64,000 nt of DNA from Pontibacter flavimaris (GCF_001907195.1 NZ_LVWA01000005.1:496001-560000); one strand, 5' to 3'. Positions 53,242 to 63,417 are shown, counted from the stretch's first letter. Notes: a model not told the origin generated them from the sequence alone. Translations and numbers: made by a program.

Positions 53242-54339
53242 ATGAATAATTTTCTGCTTCGCTGCCTGTTTGCGGTGATGGTTTTGCTTGCCTGGTCGTC
53301 GGCTGAGGCGCAGGTAAACACACCAAAGTATAGCAACGAGTTCCTGAACCTGGGGGTGGGCGCCCGGGCGCTGGGCATGGGCAACGTGCAGTCGGCCCTG
53401 GCCACCGATGCCACCGCCGGCTACTGGAACCCCGCCGGGCTACTGCGCCTGCCGCACAAGTATAACGTGAGCCTGATGCACTCGGAGCTTTTTGCCGGCA
53501 TTGCCAAGAACGACTACGCCAGCTTTGCCATGCCCCTGGACTCGAGCAGCGCCTTGGGCATCTCCCTGATCCGGGTAGGGGTGGACGACATCGCCGATAC
53601 CCGCCGCCTCCAAAACGAGTATGGCTACATTCAATACGACAGCATCCGCTTCTTCTCCGTGGCCGATTACGCCATGCTGCTTTCCTATGCCCGCAAAAGC
53701 AACCTGATAGAGGGATTGCAACTAGGCGCCAGCGCCAAGATTATCTACCGCAACGTAGGCGATTTTGCCGATGCCTACGGTTTTGGCATTGATGCCGGCG
53801 CACAGCTGCAGCGTGGCACCTGGCAGTTCGGCGTCATGGCTAAGGACATCACCACCACCTTCACCGCCTGGACCCACAACGTGGAGGAGCTGGAGGAGGC
53901 CTACCTGCAAACCGGCAACGACCTGCCTGAAAACACCGCGGAGCTTACTCTGCCGCGGGTTATACTTGGCGTGGGCAAAACCTTCCGCTTTACCGATAAT
54001 TTCACGGCCGCCCTGGCCACCGATATAGACTTCACCTTTGACGGCAAGCGCAACGTGCTCTTTAAATCAGATTTGATGTCGGTGGACCCGCATGTGGGGC
54101 TGGAGCTGGCTTACGCGAACTCCGTATTCGTGCGCGGCGGCCTCAACAACTACCAGGAAACGCAGAACTTTGACGGCGGCACCACCAAGCGCATTCAGCC
54201 AAACTTTGGAGTGGGCATCAAAACCGGCGGCCTCAACCTGGACCTGGCCCTTTCCCGCATCAACAACAGCGAGAGCAACGCGGTTGGCAGCCGCAACACC
54301 TCCTCGGTTATCGTTTCACTAGGATACGCATTCGACTAA
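53242..54339 (+). CDS. porV2: Putative type IX secretion outer-membrane protein PorV2
   Basis: This 365-residue protein has a signal peptide (CLFAVMVLLAWSSAEAQ) and a beta-barrel body of the PorV/PorQ-like kind: NEFLNLGVGARALGMGNVQS, ATAGYWNPAGLLRL, then alternating strands to the terminal VIVSLGYAFD with an aromatic last residue. PorV proteins bring T9SS cargo to the sortase PorU. The name PorV2 follows the protein paired with PorU2 in Bacteroidota, and that partner is 25 bases downstream. It does not itself prove a complete T9SS, whose main genes are elsewhere. Confidence 0.9.
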   Translation: MNNFLLRCLFAVMVLLAWSSAEAQVNTPKYSNEFLNLGVGARALGMGNVQSALATDATAGYWNPAGLLRLPHKYNVSLMHSELFAGIAKNDYASFAMPLDSSSALGISLIRVGVDDIADTRRLQNEYGYIQYDSIRFFSVADYAMLLSYARKSNLIEGLQLGASAKIIYRNVGDFADAYGFGIDAGAQLQRGTWQFGVMAKDITTTFTAWTHNVEELEEAYLQTGNDLPENTAELTLPRVILGVGKTFRFTDNFTAALATDIDFTFDGKRNVLFKSDLMSVDPHVGLELAYANSVFVRGGLNNYQETQNFDGGTTKRIQPNFGVGIKTGGLNLDLALSRINNSESNAVGSRNTSSVIVSLGYAFD

Positions 54340-54364
54340 AGTATAAGGTTTTAGCAAACAGCAC

Positions 54365-57300
54365 ATGTATAAGACTTTTAGCATAAAGGCATTTTTTTCG
54401 GCAGTTATACTTGCAGTGGCGGGCTTGGCGGCAGGCACAGCCCAGGCGCAGGAGGTATACGGCAATGAATGGATAGATTACTCCAAAACTTACCACAAGC
54501 TACAGGTGGTGGAGACTGGCCTGTATAAGCTGGATCACGCTTACCTGCGGCAGCTGGGCCTGGAGAACGTGAACCCGCAGCACCTGCAGCTCTTCCGTCG
54601 TGGCAAGGAGGTGGCGATTTATGTGGCCGGGGAGGCCGATGGCCGTCTAGACCCGCAGGATTACCTGGAGTTCTATGGCGAGCGCAACGACGGCGTGCTG
54701 GACCAGGAACTGTACAAGAACCCTGCCTACCAGGTGCACCAGCTCCACAGCATGTACACCGACTCCGCCGCCTATTTCCTCACCGTGAACCCGGCGGGGG
54801 GAAACAAGCGGATGCGCGAGGCGAACCCATCCCCAAACGGGCTGACGCCGGAGCCTTATCATTGGCAGAAGGCGATGTTGTTGAGTACTGGGACCTATAG
54901 TGAGGGGAGGAGTTATAAGGACAATAAGATGCCTTGGCTCGATGCGGGTGAGGGTTATTTTTCTGTACTAGATACTGCGCCAAAGAAGTTATCCTTTGAG
55001 ATAACAGGAATAAGTAATGTAGAAACAACCGGCCCAGCACCTTCCCTTAATATAGCCACGTTAGGTCCGAACGAGGGCGTGCATAAATTTGATGTTAATA
55101 TAATAGGGGGAAGGACGATTACATCTATTAGTTATAACTCTTATGACTTTTCAAGAACTAATCACCAAATAGATTTTACTGATATAAATTTACAGAATCA
55201 GAAGCTTTCCCTGCAATTATCTCCTATTTCCGGTAATTCAGGAAAAATTGGGTTAGCCTATGCTCAATTAACATATCCTCAGAAAAGCATTTTCATTGGA
55301 AATGCTATGTTTTTCTACACAGATTCTCTGCGTGTTTCACCACAATACTATGAATTTGCAGGAGCATCTTTAAATGTTGTAGCATATGATGTGACGGACG
55401 AGGGGGAGGTTGTTAGAATTGCAGGACACGCTAGTGGGGAGAAGCGAGGTTATGTAGTAGATCACACTGGTTCTACCAGAAAGGTTTTACTTGCTAGTTC
55501 AAGTGCCTCACTTACTCCTGTAGGTAGAACAAGAAATGTAAAATTCAGAAAAATTATACCTGCTGAACATAACTTCCTAATTGTTTCTAATAAAGCATTA
55601 ATGAAGAAGGTGGGGGCCAGTAATTTACCTGCTCCATTAGAGTATGCAGCATATCGGAATTCAGCTGCAGGTGGAGGTTATGACACACTTCTCGTCTTTG
55701 TTGATGATTTAGTTAATCAATTTCATTATGGCGAATTTTCAGCAAACAGTATAAGAAGGTTCTGTTCTTATATGCTATCTACCCCAAGGGATAGGCATTT
55801 ATTACTACTAGGCAAAGGAGTAGAGATTTACAGAAGCTCGGACTCTTGGTCATCAAACCTAGTTCCTACTGGCGGAGTTCCTGCTTCTGATGTATTATTC
55901 ACTGCTGATTTTAGAAGGAATGAGTATGCTCCTAAAATTCCTACAGGCAGGGTATCTGCTAGGTCAGCCTTGGAGGTCATGAACTACCTAGATAAGGTTA
56001 AAACGCATGAAGCCGTGCCGGATGGCGTAGAATGGAGAAAAAATATCTTGCATTTAGGGGGAGGTAAAACGGTGAATGAAATTAACACCTTTACCTCATA
56101 TATCAGGAATTATGAAGAGATCGCAGAGGGACCACTATTAGGGGCAAACGTCATAGAAAGAAGCAGAAAGAATTTAAGTGAAGTAACTGAAAGCTTGGAT
56201 GTATCTAAAGAGATAAATGCAGGAGTGTCTTTGGTAACTTTCTTTGGTCACAGCTCTCCTGGTATCATTGACTTGGATATTGGTTCACCTTCAAGTGCTC
56301 TAAGCAGTTACAACAACGAAGGTAAATATCCTATTATGCTAATGAACGGGTGTAATCTAGGAAACGCTTATATTAAAAATAATGTGTCATTTGGCGAGGA
56401 TTGGCTAAATACTCCTAAGAAGGGGGCCATTGCGCTTATTGCACATACTGGAACAGGGTATACCTCACAGCTTAATACCTATTCAAGAAACTTTTACTTA
56501 GTAGGTTTTAGTGAGGAGGAGTTTTATGGCAGAACGTTAGGGGAAGTGCAGAAGGAGGTTATCAGACGCGTTGTTCAAAACAGCTGGGATGATAACATGA
56601 TTGCAATGGTTCTGGAATCTGCATTGCAGGGAGACCCTGCTGTAAAATTGTACAACCCAATCAAGCCGGATTATCTACTAGATGATAAAAGCTTCTCTTT
56701 AAATGGACTAGATGGAGGCATTGCAACAGCTGCAGCAGACTCAATAGTACTAAATTTTAAGGCTAAAAACCTAGGTAAAGCAATTACTGATTCAGTCTAT
56801 CTCTCTATCAAACGTACTTTCCCTGATAATTCTCGCTTCCTTTATGATTCAATAAGAATTGCACCAGTTTTTCTAGAAAATCAAATAAAGGTAACCTTAG
56901 CTAATAAAGGCTTTGAAGCTCTCGGGATAAATAGTTTCGAGGTAAAAATAGATAGTCCAGAAAGTATAGATGAACTGAATGAAAAAAATAATATAGCTGT
57001 TTACCAACAGTATATTTCTGCCAGTGGTCTGTCCATTATACACCCTATTAAATACAGTATAGTTGGCGTAGGCAAAGTGTCACTTACTGTGCAGGGGCAA
57101 TCAAAAAACTTGAATAAGGGTGTATACTTTGAGATTGATACAACCCATACATTCGATAGCCCCTGGACAAAAACACACTCGGTCCCAACTGCAGTGTTTG
57201 CATCATGGGACGTTGATTTGCTTAATGGCGGTTCAAATGATAGTACAGTATACTACTGGAGGGCGCGTTTTACAACCTATGAGCAAGGTGAAGACACAGT

Positions 57301-59359
57301 TTGGGCACAAAGCTCCTTTAGACATATACCTCAGATTCCCTCTGGTTGGTCACAAAGTCGGTATGGGCAATTTACTGAAAGCAGTTTATCAGGTATAGAA
57401 ACCATAGATAAGTCTAACGGAAACTGGCGATTTAAAACTGTTCGTAAGTTTATCAATTTAAAAACTGTCGGGGGAGATATCAAATTTAGCTATCCACCTT
57501 ATGGCTTTTATATTGATGGGGATCAGGTGTTAAATTGGCAGTGTGGACATCCTAATTATTATGATAGGGCACGGTTATACATGGTTGTTTTTGATAATGT
57601 TACCTTAGAGCCCCTCACAAATTTAGGCGGTACAGTTACTTGTCCTGCTTCCTCTTTTTTATTCGATACGAATGACTTAACAAAGGCAGCCAATGTGGCT
57701 AAAATCAAACGTTTCATTGATGCTGTTCCAGAAGGCTACTATGTAGCTGTGATGTCGGTTGATGAAGTTCCATTCGAGAAATTTCCTGATGAGACAAAGG
57801 CTGCTTTTAGAAGCATAGGCTCATTATTAATTGATGAGTTAAAGAACAAAGACCCATTTGTAATAGTTGGACAAAAAGGTGCAGCGCCAGGTACTGCACA
57901 GGAAAAAACTTTTTCTAAACCAGAGTCGGAGCGCGAAGAAGGTACACCAGCCTCTTCGCAAAGTATAGCTTTAAGTGTCACCCTCCAGTCCAAGCGCCAG
58001 GCGGGTACTATTACCTCTACTGCCATAGGGCCTGCCTTACGTTGGGGTTCATTGCACCACGATATTAAACCATATGCCGGCGGTGATGACAAGTATAAAC
58101 TGAGCCTGATCGGTATTGATGCAGCGGGTGAGGAGACGGTGCTGGAGGAAAGTATAAGCTCCAGGGTTTTCGACATCTCACACATCGATGCGAATAAGTA
58201 CCCGAGCCTGAAACTGGCTGCGTTCCTGTCGGATTCCACAGCGCGTACGGCGCCGCAGCTGAGGGAGTGGTTCGTGCTATATGACCCGGTGCCGGAAGGC
58301 GTGATCAGGCCTGACCTGGTGAAGGCGAGCAGTGAGGAACTGTCACGCCTGGCAGGGGGCGGAAGGCTAACCATACCGATGGCCTTCCAGAACGTGACTT
58401 CCACGGCATTTACAGACTCGTTGACAGTAGAGGTAGTCTTTACCGGAAGTGGTGTTTCCACTACCACCTCCACTTTTAAGATCAAGCCGGTGGGGCCAAA
58501 CGAGACCGTATACTTTACCTATCCTGTTTCCACGGCTGAGCTGGATGGCGATTACAGGATAAGCATCTACGTGAACCCGCGTCTGCTGCCGGAGCAGGAG
58601 TATGCCAACAATATCTATGAAGTAGACTTCGGCGTGAAATCGAAACTTCACCCGATCATGGACGTGGCCTTTGACGGTATTTATATCCTGGACGGTGACA
58701 TCGTTTCCCCGAGCCCGCTGATCAGCGTGACGGTGAAGGACGAGAACAGGCACGTGTTCCTGCAGGACCCCTCCAGGATGTCGGTGGTGCTGATTACGGA
58801 TCAGAACCCAAACGGAGAGGAAATCGAGTTGCTGAATAACCCTGAGGTAACCTACACACCAGCCACCGAGGCCAACGACTTTAAGCTGGAGTATAGACCA
58901 GCTAAACTGGAGGACAATAAGTATACGCTGCAGGTTCGGGCAACAGATGCTGTGGGCAAGGAGTCCGGTGTGTCGCCTTACAGGATCGGCTTTGAGGTGG
59001 TGAGCGAGGCGAGCATCTCGAACTTCTACCCGTTCCCGAACCCGTTCTCCAGCAAGACCAATTTTATCTTCACCATTACGGGCAGCACCATTCCGGAGCA
59101 CATCAAGATCCAGATCCTGACCATTACGGGCAAAGTGGTGAAGGAAATTATGAAGGAGGAACTGGGGCCGCTGCGCATCGGCAACAACAAGACGGACTAT
59201 GCCTGGGACGGCACCGACATGTATGGCGACAGGCTGGCCAACGGGGTATACCTGTATCGCGTGGTGATGAGCAAGGGAGAGGAGGAGATGAAGCATCGCA
59301 ACACCTTCGGAGACGGCGCTTTCAAGAACGGCTACGGCAAGCTTTACATCCTGCGCTAA
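54365..59359 (+). CDS. porU2: Putative type IX secretion sortase PorU2 (peptidase C25), with AT-rich central core
   Basis: The 1664-residue protein has a signal peptide, an N-terminal beta region (WIDYSKTYHKLQVVETGLYKL), a gingipain-like C25 peptidase core with H629 in TFFGHSSPG and C663 in MNGCNLGN, several beta domains, and a C-terminal region (FYPFPNPFSSKTNF ... ANGVYLYRVV) like a T9SS/FlgD-type domain. It should cut and attach T9SS cargo. From about 54860 to 57950 the DNA is clearly AT-rich (one line at 55141 has 23% GC against 65% at 54541), yet the frame is open. That core includes the active site. It overlaps no other gene and follows porV2. Confidence 0.92.
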   Translation: MYKTFSIKAFFSAVILAVAGLAAGTAQAQEVYGNEWIDYSKTYHKLQVVETGLYKLDHAYLRQLGLENVNPQHLQLFRRGKEVAIYVAGEADGRLDPQDYLEFYGERNDGVLDQELYKNPAYQVHQLHSMYTDSAAYFLTVNPAGGNKRMREANPSPNGLTPEPYHWQKAMLLSTGTYSEGRSYKDNKMPWLDAGEGYFSVLDTAPKKLSFEITGISNVETTGPAPSLNIATLGPNEGVHKFDVNIIGGRTITSISYNSYDFSRTNHQIDFTDINLQNQKLSLQLSPISGNSGKIGLAYAQLTYPQKSIFIGNAMFFYTDSLRVSPQYYEFAGASLNVVAYDVTDEGEVVRIAGHASGEKRGYVVDHTGSTRKVLLASSSASLTPVGRTRNVKFRKIIPAEHNFLIVSNKALMKKVGASNLPAPLEYAAYRNSAAGGGYDTLLVFVDDLVNQFHYGEFSANSIRRFCSYMLSTPRDRHLLLLGKGVEIYRSSDSWSSNLVPTGGVPASDVLFTADFRRNEYAPKIPTGRVSARSALEVMNYLDKVKTHEAVPDGVEWRKNILHLGGGKTVNEINTFTSYIRNYEEIAEGPLLGANVIERSRKNLSEVTESLDVSKEINAGVSLVTFFGHSSPGIIDLDIGSPSSALSSYNNEGKYPIMLMNGCNLGNAYIKNNVSFGEDWLNTPKKGAIALIAHTGTGYTSQLNTYSRNFYLVGFSEEEFYGRTLGEVQKEVIRRVVQNSWDDNMIAMVLESALQGDPAVKLYNPIKPDYLLDDKSFSLNGLDGGIATAAADSIVLNFKAKNLGKAITDSVYLSIKRTFPDNSRFLYDSIRIAPVFLENQIKVTLANKGFEALGINSFEVKIDSPESIDELNEKNNIAVYQQYISASGLSIIHPIKYSIVGVGKVSLTVQGQSKNLNKGVYFEIDTTHTFDSPWTKTHSVPTAVFASWDVDLLNGGSNDSTVYYWRARFTTYEQGEDTVWAQSSFRHIPQIPSGWSQSRYGQFTESSLSGIETIDKSNGNWRFKTVRKFINLKTVGGDIKFSYPPYGFYIDGDQVLNWQCGHPNYYDRARLYMVVFDNVTLEPLTNLGGTVTCPASSFLFDTNDLTKAANVAKIKRFIDAVPEGYYVAVMSVDEVPFEKFPDETKAAFRSIGSLLIDELKNKDPFVIVGQKGAAPGTAQEKTFSKPESEREEGTPASSQSIALSVTLQSKRQAGTITSTAIGPALRWGSLHHDIKPYAGGDDKYKLSLIGIDAAGEETVLEESISSRVFDISHIDANKYPSLKLAAFLSDSTARTAPQLREWFVLYDPVPEGVIRPDLVKASSEELSRLAGGGRLTIPMAFQNVTSTAFTDSLTVEVVFTGSGVSTTTSTFKIKPVGPNETVYFTYPVSTAELDGDYRISIYVNPRLLPEQEYANNIYEVDFGVKSKLHPIMDVAFDGIYILDGDIVSPSPLISVTVKDENRHVFLQDPSRMSVVLITDQNPNGEEIELLNNPEVTYTPATEANDFKLEYRPAKLEDNKYTLQVRATDAVGKESGVSPYRIGFEVVSEASISNFYPFPNPFSSKTNFIFTITGSTIPEHIKIQILTITGKVVKEIMKEELGPLRIGNNKTDYAWDGTDMYGDRLANGVYLYRVVMSKGEEEMKHRNTFGDGAFKNGYGKLYILR

Positions 59360-59370
59360 ACCACAACTGC

Positions 59371-59424
59371 AAGTATAAAAATGGAGGGGCCGCTGAATTC
59401 AGCGGCCCCTCCATTTTTATACTT
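59371..59424. terminator. Perfect 54-base palindromic terminator between porU2 and folA
   Basis: Bases 59371-59397 and 59398-59424 are exact complements, centred on GAATTC. Both outer ends are the motif AAGTATAAA/TTTATACTT, so the hairpin is bounded by the window-wide motif and ends in A/T runs both ways. Confidence 0.92.
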
Positions 59425-59426
59425 TG

Positions 59427-59915
59427 TTACTTTCTTTCCAGCGTCAGGAAAGTATAACTATACTTGTTCTTCTCGTCCGGTTCATGAAATTGCTGCTCCA
59501 CCACCTGCCATTCCTTTTGGGGCAGCTCCGGGAAGTAGGCATCGCCCTCAAACGTGTGGTGTACGCGTGTAAAGTATACTTTATCGGTTAGTGGCAGCGC
59601 CTGCTGGTATATGGTAGCCCCGCCAATAATGCTTACCTGCTCCGCATCCATTTCCCTGCCTTTGGTTAAGGCCTCTTCCAGCGAGTGGACCACGATACAA
59701 CCTTCGGCCTTATAATCCTGTTGGGAGGTGATGACGATGGAGGTGCGGCCCGGCAGCGGCTTTCCGATGGCCTCGTAGGTCTTGCGGCCCATGACCATCG
59801 GGTGGCCCATGGTCAGGCGCTTAAAATGTTTCAGGTCAGCGGGCAGGTACCAGATCAGGTCGTTGTCTTTGCCGATCACGTTGTTCTCGGCGGCGGCTAC
59901 TACGATGGCTATCAT
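59427..59915 (-). CDS. folA: Dihydrofolate reductase
   Basis: FolA reduces dihydrofolate to tetrahydrofolate with NADPH. The 162-residue protein has MIAIVVAAAENNVIGKDNDL, the catalytic D27 in WYLPADLKHFKRLT, the NADPH-binding HPMVMGRKTYEAIGKPLPGR, and VSIIGGATIYQQAL. Length and residue numbers match the E. coli enzyme. It is the last gene of the namZ-fmt-folA group; a one-carbon/folate link to Fmt, which uses formyl-tetrahydrofolate, makes sense. Confidence 0.97.
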   Translation of the reverse strand: MIAIVVAAAENNVIGKDNDLIWYLPADLKHFKRLTMGHPMVMGRKTYEAIGKPLPGRTSIVITSQQDYKAEGCIVVHSLEEALTKGREMDAEQVSIIGGATIYQQALPLTDKVYFTRVHHTFEGDAYFPELPQKEWQVVEQQFHEPDEKNKYSYTFLTLERK

Positions 59916-59921
59916 ACTTTC

Positions 59922-60848
59922 TTATACGTCAAAAGTATACCCGCGCAGCAGGTCCTGCACCGGCATGCGTTTTTTCCCCTCCATCTGCAGGTCAAGTATA
60001 GACACGGCGCCGGCAGCTGTCTGAATGTGAAGGAAGGTCTTGTTGTCGGTGTGGAGCGTGCCAGGCTCCGAAGTATAACCGGCCTCCGGCAGCTCCTCCG
60101 TCTTATAGATCTTAAAGGTCTTGCCGTTAATTCTTGCCCAGGCGGCAGGGTAGGGGCTAAGGCCGCGGATGAAATTCCTGACCTGCTCTGCCGGCTGATC
60201 CCAGTTAATCTCGCAGGTGTCCTTGAAGATTTTCGGGGCATGTTTGGTTTCGGCGGAGGTTTCCTGCGGCTGCGGTACTACCTGGTCCTGCTCAATAGCC
60301 TGAACCGTACGCAGGGCCAGCTCGGCTCCCTTATACTTTAGCTTCTTATATAGCGACCCGAAGTCGTCTTCCTCCCGGATCGGCACGCGCTCCTGATAGA
60401 TCAAATCACCGGTATCGATCTCGTGCTTGAGGAAAAAGGAAGTGACGCCGGTTTCCTTCTCGCCGTTGATGATGGCCCAGTTGATAGGCGCGGCCCCTCT
60501 ATACTGCGGCAGCAGCGAGGCATGGATGTTGAAAGAACCCAGCTCCGGCATCGCCCACACCACCTCCGGCAGCATCCGGAAGGCCACGATGATCTGCAGG
60601 TTGGCCTGATAGCCACGCAGCTCCTCCAGGAACGCCTCTGCTTTCAGGTTAGTGGGCTGCAGCACCGGAATTCCCTGTGCCACGGCATACTCCTTCACCG
60701 GCGACTGGTTCAGCTTCTGCCCGCGCCCGGCTGGTTTGTCCGGGGCGGTGATCACGGCCACCACGTTATACTTGTGTTCCACGAGTGCCTGCAGGGTAGG
60801 CACGGCAAAATCCGGCGTTCCCATAAACACAATGCGTAAGTCTCTCAT
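59922..60848 (-). CDS. fmt: Methionyl-tRNA formyltransferase
   Basis: Fmt formylates initiator Met-tRNA using 10-formyl-tetrahydrofolate. The 308-residue protein has RIVFMGTPDFAVPTL, the catalytic region SFNIHASLLPQYRGAAPINWAI with the Asn/His pair, and HEIDTGDLIYQ with the catalytic Asp, and a C-terminal OB-like domain (GKTFKIYKTEEL). It lies 6 bases upstream of folA on the same strand and 3 bases after namZ. The gene ends YTFDV with GTATAA. A polypeptide deformylase gene is not in the window. Confidence 0.97.
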   Translation of the reverse strand: MRDLRIVFMGTPDFAVPTLQALVEHKYNVVAVITAPDKPAGRGQKLNQSPVKEYAVAQGIPVLQPTNLKAEAFLEELRGYQANLQIIVAFRMLPEVVWAMPELGSFNIHASLLPQYRGAAPINWAIINGEKETGVTSFFLKHEIDTGDLIYQERVPIREEDDFGSLYKKLKYKGAELALRTVQAIEQDQVVPQPQETSAETKHAPKIFKDTCEINWDQPAEQVRNFIRGLSPYPAAWARINGKTFKIYKTEELPEAGYTSEPGTLHTDNKTFLHIQTAAGAVSILDLQMEGKKRMPVQDLLRGYTFDV

Positions 60849-60851
60849 GCG

Positions 60852-62075
60852 CTAGTTAAAGTCTGGGTAAAGCAGGTACTGCTTGCGCTTGGTTTTATAG
60901 TTTGATAGCGCAGGCTCCCAACTGTTCCTGATCTCGGCCTCTGTCTTGCCGGCTATCACCTGCTCGCGAAGCTTTTTGGTGCCGGCCAGTTTCTCGAAGA
61001 AGTTGTTGAAGAACTTATCCTTGTTAGTGGAGTGCTGGTACATCTCCAGCAGGTAGGCCAGGTCCACTTTATCCGCCACCTTCACGTTAGTCAGGTCTTT
61101 GCCATAGCATACCACATCCTTGTGCGGCGGGTTGGTGGCACCCGGCGTGCTAACCGGCGTGAAGCTGAAATCCTTCTTCTGATAGTATGGGCTGCCGATC
61201 ACCTGAAAAGGGGTAGGGGTGCCACGACCAACGCTTACGTCGGTTCCCTCAAAAAAGCAGATAGAAGGGTAGAGGGCAATGGCCTGGGCGTTTGGCAGGT
61301 TCGGCGAAGGACGCACCGGCAGCTCATAAGGCATGTTGTGGTCATAGGCTGCCATCGGGATGACGGTCAGCTTCGCTTGCACACCGCTTTTCAGCCATTT
61401 CTCCCCGTTGATCATGTTGGCCAACTCGCCCACGGTCAGGCCGTGCACAATCGGAATCGGGTGCATCCCCACAAAGGAAACCTGGTCAGGCTCCAGCACC
61501 GGGCCATCCACGAAATGCCCGTTCGGGTTTGGGCGGTCCAGGATCACTACTTCCTTTCCGTTCTCGGCGGCGGCCTCCATCACGTAGTGCATGGTGCTGA
61601 TGTAAGTATAAAAACGCGTGCCCACATCCTGGATGTCGAACAGCAGCACATCCAGGTCTTTTACCTGATCCGGCAGCGGTTTCTTGTTATTCCCGTAGAG
61701 CGAGATGATCGGCAGGCCTGTCTTCGGGTCGTTGCCGTCTTTGATGTGCGCACCGGCATCGGCCTCGCCCCGGAACCCGTGCTCGGGCGCGAAGATCGTC
61801 TTGATCTGTACGCCACGGCTCAGGAGCGTGTCTACCAGGTGCGTTTGGCCAATGGTGGAGGTCTGGTTCACGATCATACCCACGCGCTTGCCCTCCAGCT
61901 GCGGCAAGTATAACTCCAGCTGCTCGGCGCCCATTTTCAGCGATTTTGCCGCTGGCAAGGCATCTGTAGTGGCGGGTTGCGCTTGCTCGGCTGCCGTGGC
62001 AGGCACCTGCTTGGCGTTGCAGCCGCCCAGTGAGAGCAGCAGCGAGGCGGATAGGTATAGGATAGGGTGTGTCAT
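60852..62075 (-). CDS. namZ: DUF1343 lipoprotein, exo-beta-N-acetylmuramidase NamZ family
   Basis: From the ATG at 62073-62075 the protein has 407 residues with a lipoprotein signal (MTHPILYLSASLLLSLGGC). The mature part matches DUF1343: GKRVGMIVNQTSTIG, IFAPEHGFRGEADAGAHI, LLFDIQDVGTRFYTYISTMHY, and YPSICFFEGTDVSVGRGTPTPFQ. NamZ proteins remove N-acetylmuramic acid from cell-wall fragments for recycling; the assignment to that activity rests on the family. A longer start at 62123 would place the signal inside and is unlikely. It precedes fmt by 3 bases. Confidence 0.92.
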   Translation of the reverse strand: MTHPILYLSASLLLSLGGCNAKQVPATAAEQAQPATTDALPAAKSLKMGAEQLELYLPQLEGKRVGMIVNQTSTIGQTHLVDTLLSRGVQIKTIFAPEHGFRGEADAGAHIKDGNDPKTGLPIISLYGNNKKPLPDQVKDLDVLLFDIQDVGTRFYTYISTMHYVMEAAAENGKEVVILDRPNPNGHFVDGPVLEPDQVSFVGMHPIPIVHGLTVGELANMINGEKWLKSGVQAKLTVIPMAAYDHNMPYELPVRPSPNLPNAQAIALYPSICFFEGTDVSVGRGTPTPFQVIGSPYYQKKDFSFTPVSTPGATNPPHKDVVCYGKDLTNVKVADKVDLAYLLEMYQHSTNKDKFFNNFFEKLAGTKKLREQVIAGKTEAEIRNSWEPALSNYKTKRKQYLLYPDFN

Positions 62076-62141
62076 CGTTTTTGTAGGGTAGAAGTCAAAA
62101 TTCATACCTATCTTTAAGGCCATTAATCTGATCTAAGGCGA

Positions 62142-63350
62142 GTGAATATCTCCAAGTACATATCCGATAAAATATCAGAAGTGCAGACCGGCTCTTTTAC
62201 GCAGTCGGTTACAAAAATAGCAATTATTAGCATAGCTGCAGGCATTGCCATCATGATTGTGTCTTTTGCCATACTGGAGGGCTTCCGCAACGAGATTCGT
62301 GACAAGATTTTCAGCTTTGGCGCGCACCTGCAGATCAGCAAGTATGACACCAATAACTCCTACGAGGGGGCTCCCATCAGCTATAATATCGGCGTATCGG
62401 ACACCATCCAGGGAATAAAAAGGATACAGGGGTTCGCCCGCAAAACGGCCATTATCAAGACAGAGGATGAGGTGCTGGGGGTGGTGGTGAAAGGCGTGGG
62501 AAAGGAGTATGATTTAAGCTCGATGCAGCATAACCTGGAAGGCGGGAAACTGATTGCCTTTAATGATACGGCCTCGTCGAAGGACGTGCTGCTGAGCCAG
62601 GCAATTGCCAGCAAGCTGCGGCTAAATGTAGGAGATGAGGCTATCTTCTACTTTATACAGAACCCGCCACGGGCCCGGAAACTGCGGGTGAGCGGCATTT
62701 ACAACACGGGCCTGGAGGAATTTGACGAGGTGTTCGTGCTCGGCGACATCAAGCTGATCCGGGAGCTGAACAACTGGCCCGATACCCTGGTAGGGGGCGT
62801 GGAGGTGGTGCTGAACGACTTTGACCAGATAGACGAGGCGGCCGAGCGCGTGTTCGAAAGTATGAACTACGACCTGCAGTTGGAGAAGATAACTGACCGC
62901 CACGCCCAGCTGTTCGACTGGCTGAAGCTGCTGCAAAAGAACGTGGTGATTTTCCTGGTACTTATCATCTTCGTGGCTACGTTCAACATGGTCTCCACCG
63001 TGTTCATCATGATCATCGAGCGGATCAACATGATCGGGGTGCTGAAGGCCGTGGGCGCTACGGATGCGCAGATCAGGCAGGTGTTTTACTTCCGTGGCCT
63101 GAAACTGACGCTGAAGGGAATGCTGTGGGGTAACCTTGTCGGTATTGGATTTTGCGCCGCCCAATACTACTTCGAGCTCATCCCGCTGGACCCGGAGAAC
63201 TACTACATGGACCGTGTGCCGATCAGCTGGAACTTTGGGGTAATTCTGATTCTGAACGCCCTGACGCTGGTGCTCACCATGCTGGCCATACTTATTCCTG
63301 CCGCCATGATTGCCCGCATCAAGCCAGTGAAGGCGATAAAGTTTGACTAA
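62142..63350 (+). CDS. LolC/LolE-type ABC transporter permease
   Basis: This 402-residue protein resembles MacB/FtsX permeases and LolC/LolE, which extract lipoproteins from the inner membrane. It has an N-terminal helix (IAIISIAAGIAIMIVSFAILEGF), a large periplasmic domain (about 50-260), and three C-terminal helices starting VVIFLVLIIFVATFNMVSTVFIM, with ERINMIGVLKAVGATDAQIRQVF, the coupling segment that contacts the ATPase. The start codon is GTG at 62142. The ATPase partner (LolD-like) is not adjacent. Lipoprotein sorting is inferred from similarity; other substrates are possible. Confidence 0.88.
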   Translation: MNISKYISDKISEVQTGSFTQSVTKIAIISIAAGIAIMIVSFAILEGFRNEIRDKIFSFGAHLQISKYDTNNSYEGAPISYNIGVSDTIQGIKRIQGFARKTAIIKTEDEVLGVVVKGVGKEYDLSSMQHNLEGGKLIAFNDTASSKDVLLSQAIASKLRLNVGDEAIFYFIQNPPRARKLRVSGIYNTGLEEFDEVFVLGDIKLIRELNNWPDTLVGGVEVVLNDFDQIDEAAERVFESMNYDLQLEKITDRHAQLFDWLKLLQKNVVIFLVLIIFVATFNMVSTVFIMIIERINMIGVLKAVGATDAQIRQVFYFRGLKLTLKGMLWGNLVGIGFCAAQYYFELIPLDPENYYMDRVPISWNFGVILILNALTLVLTMLAILIPAAMIARIKPVKAIKFD

Positions 63351-63417
63351 AGTATAAGGTCGGAATCAGGAAGTATAAATTCAGCTGCAAGGATAATCTG
63401 CATAAGTATAAAGTATA

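Noticed and set aside
53202..54382. 14-base repeat ATAAGACTTTTAGC at 53202-53215 and 54369-54382
   Set aside because: Only two copies, one within codons 2-6 of porU2; no structure around them.
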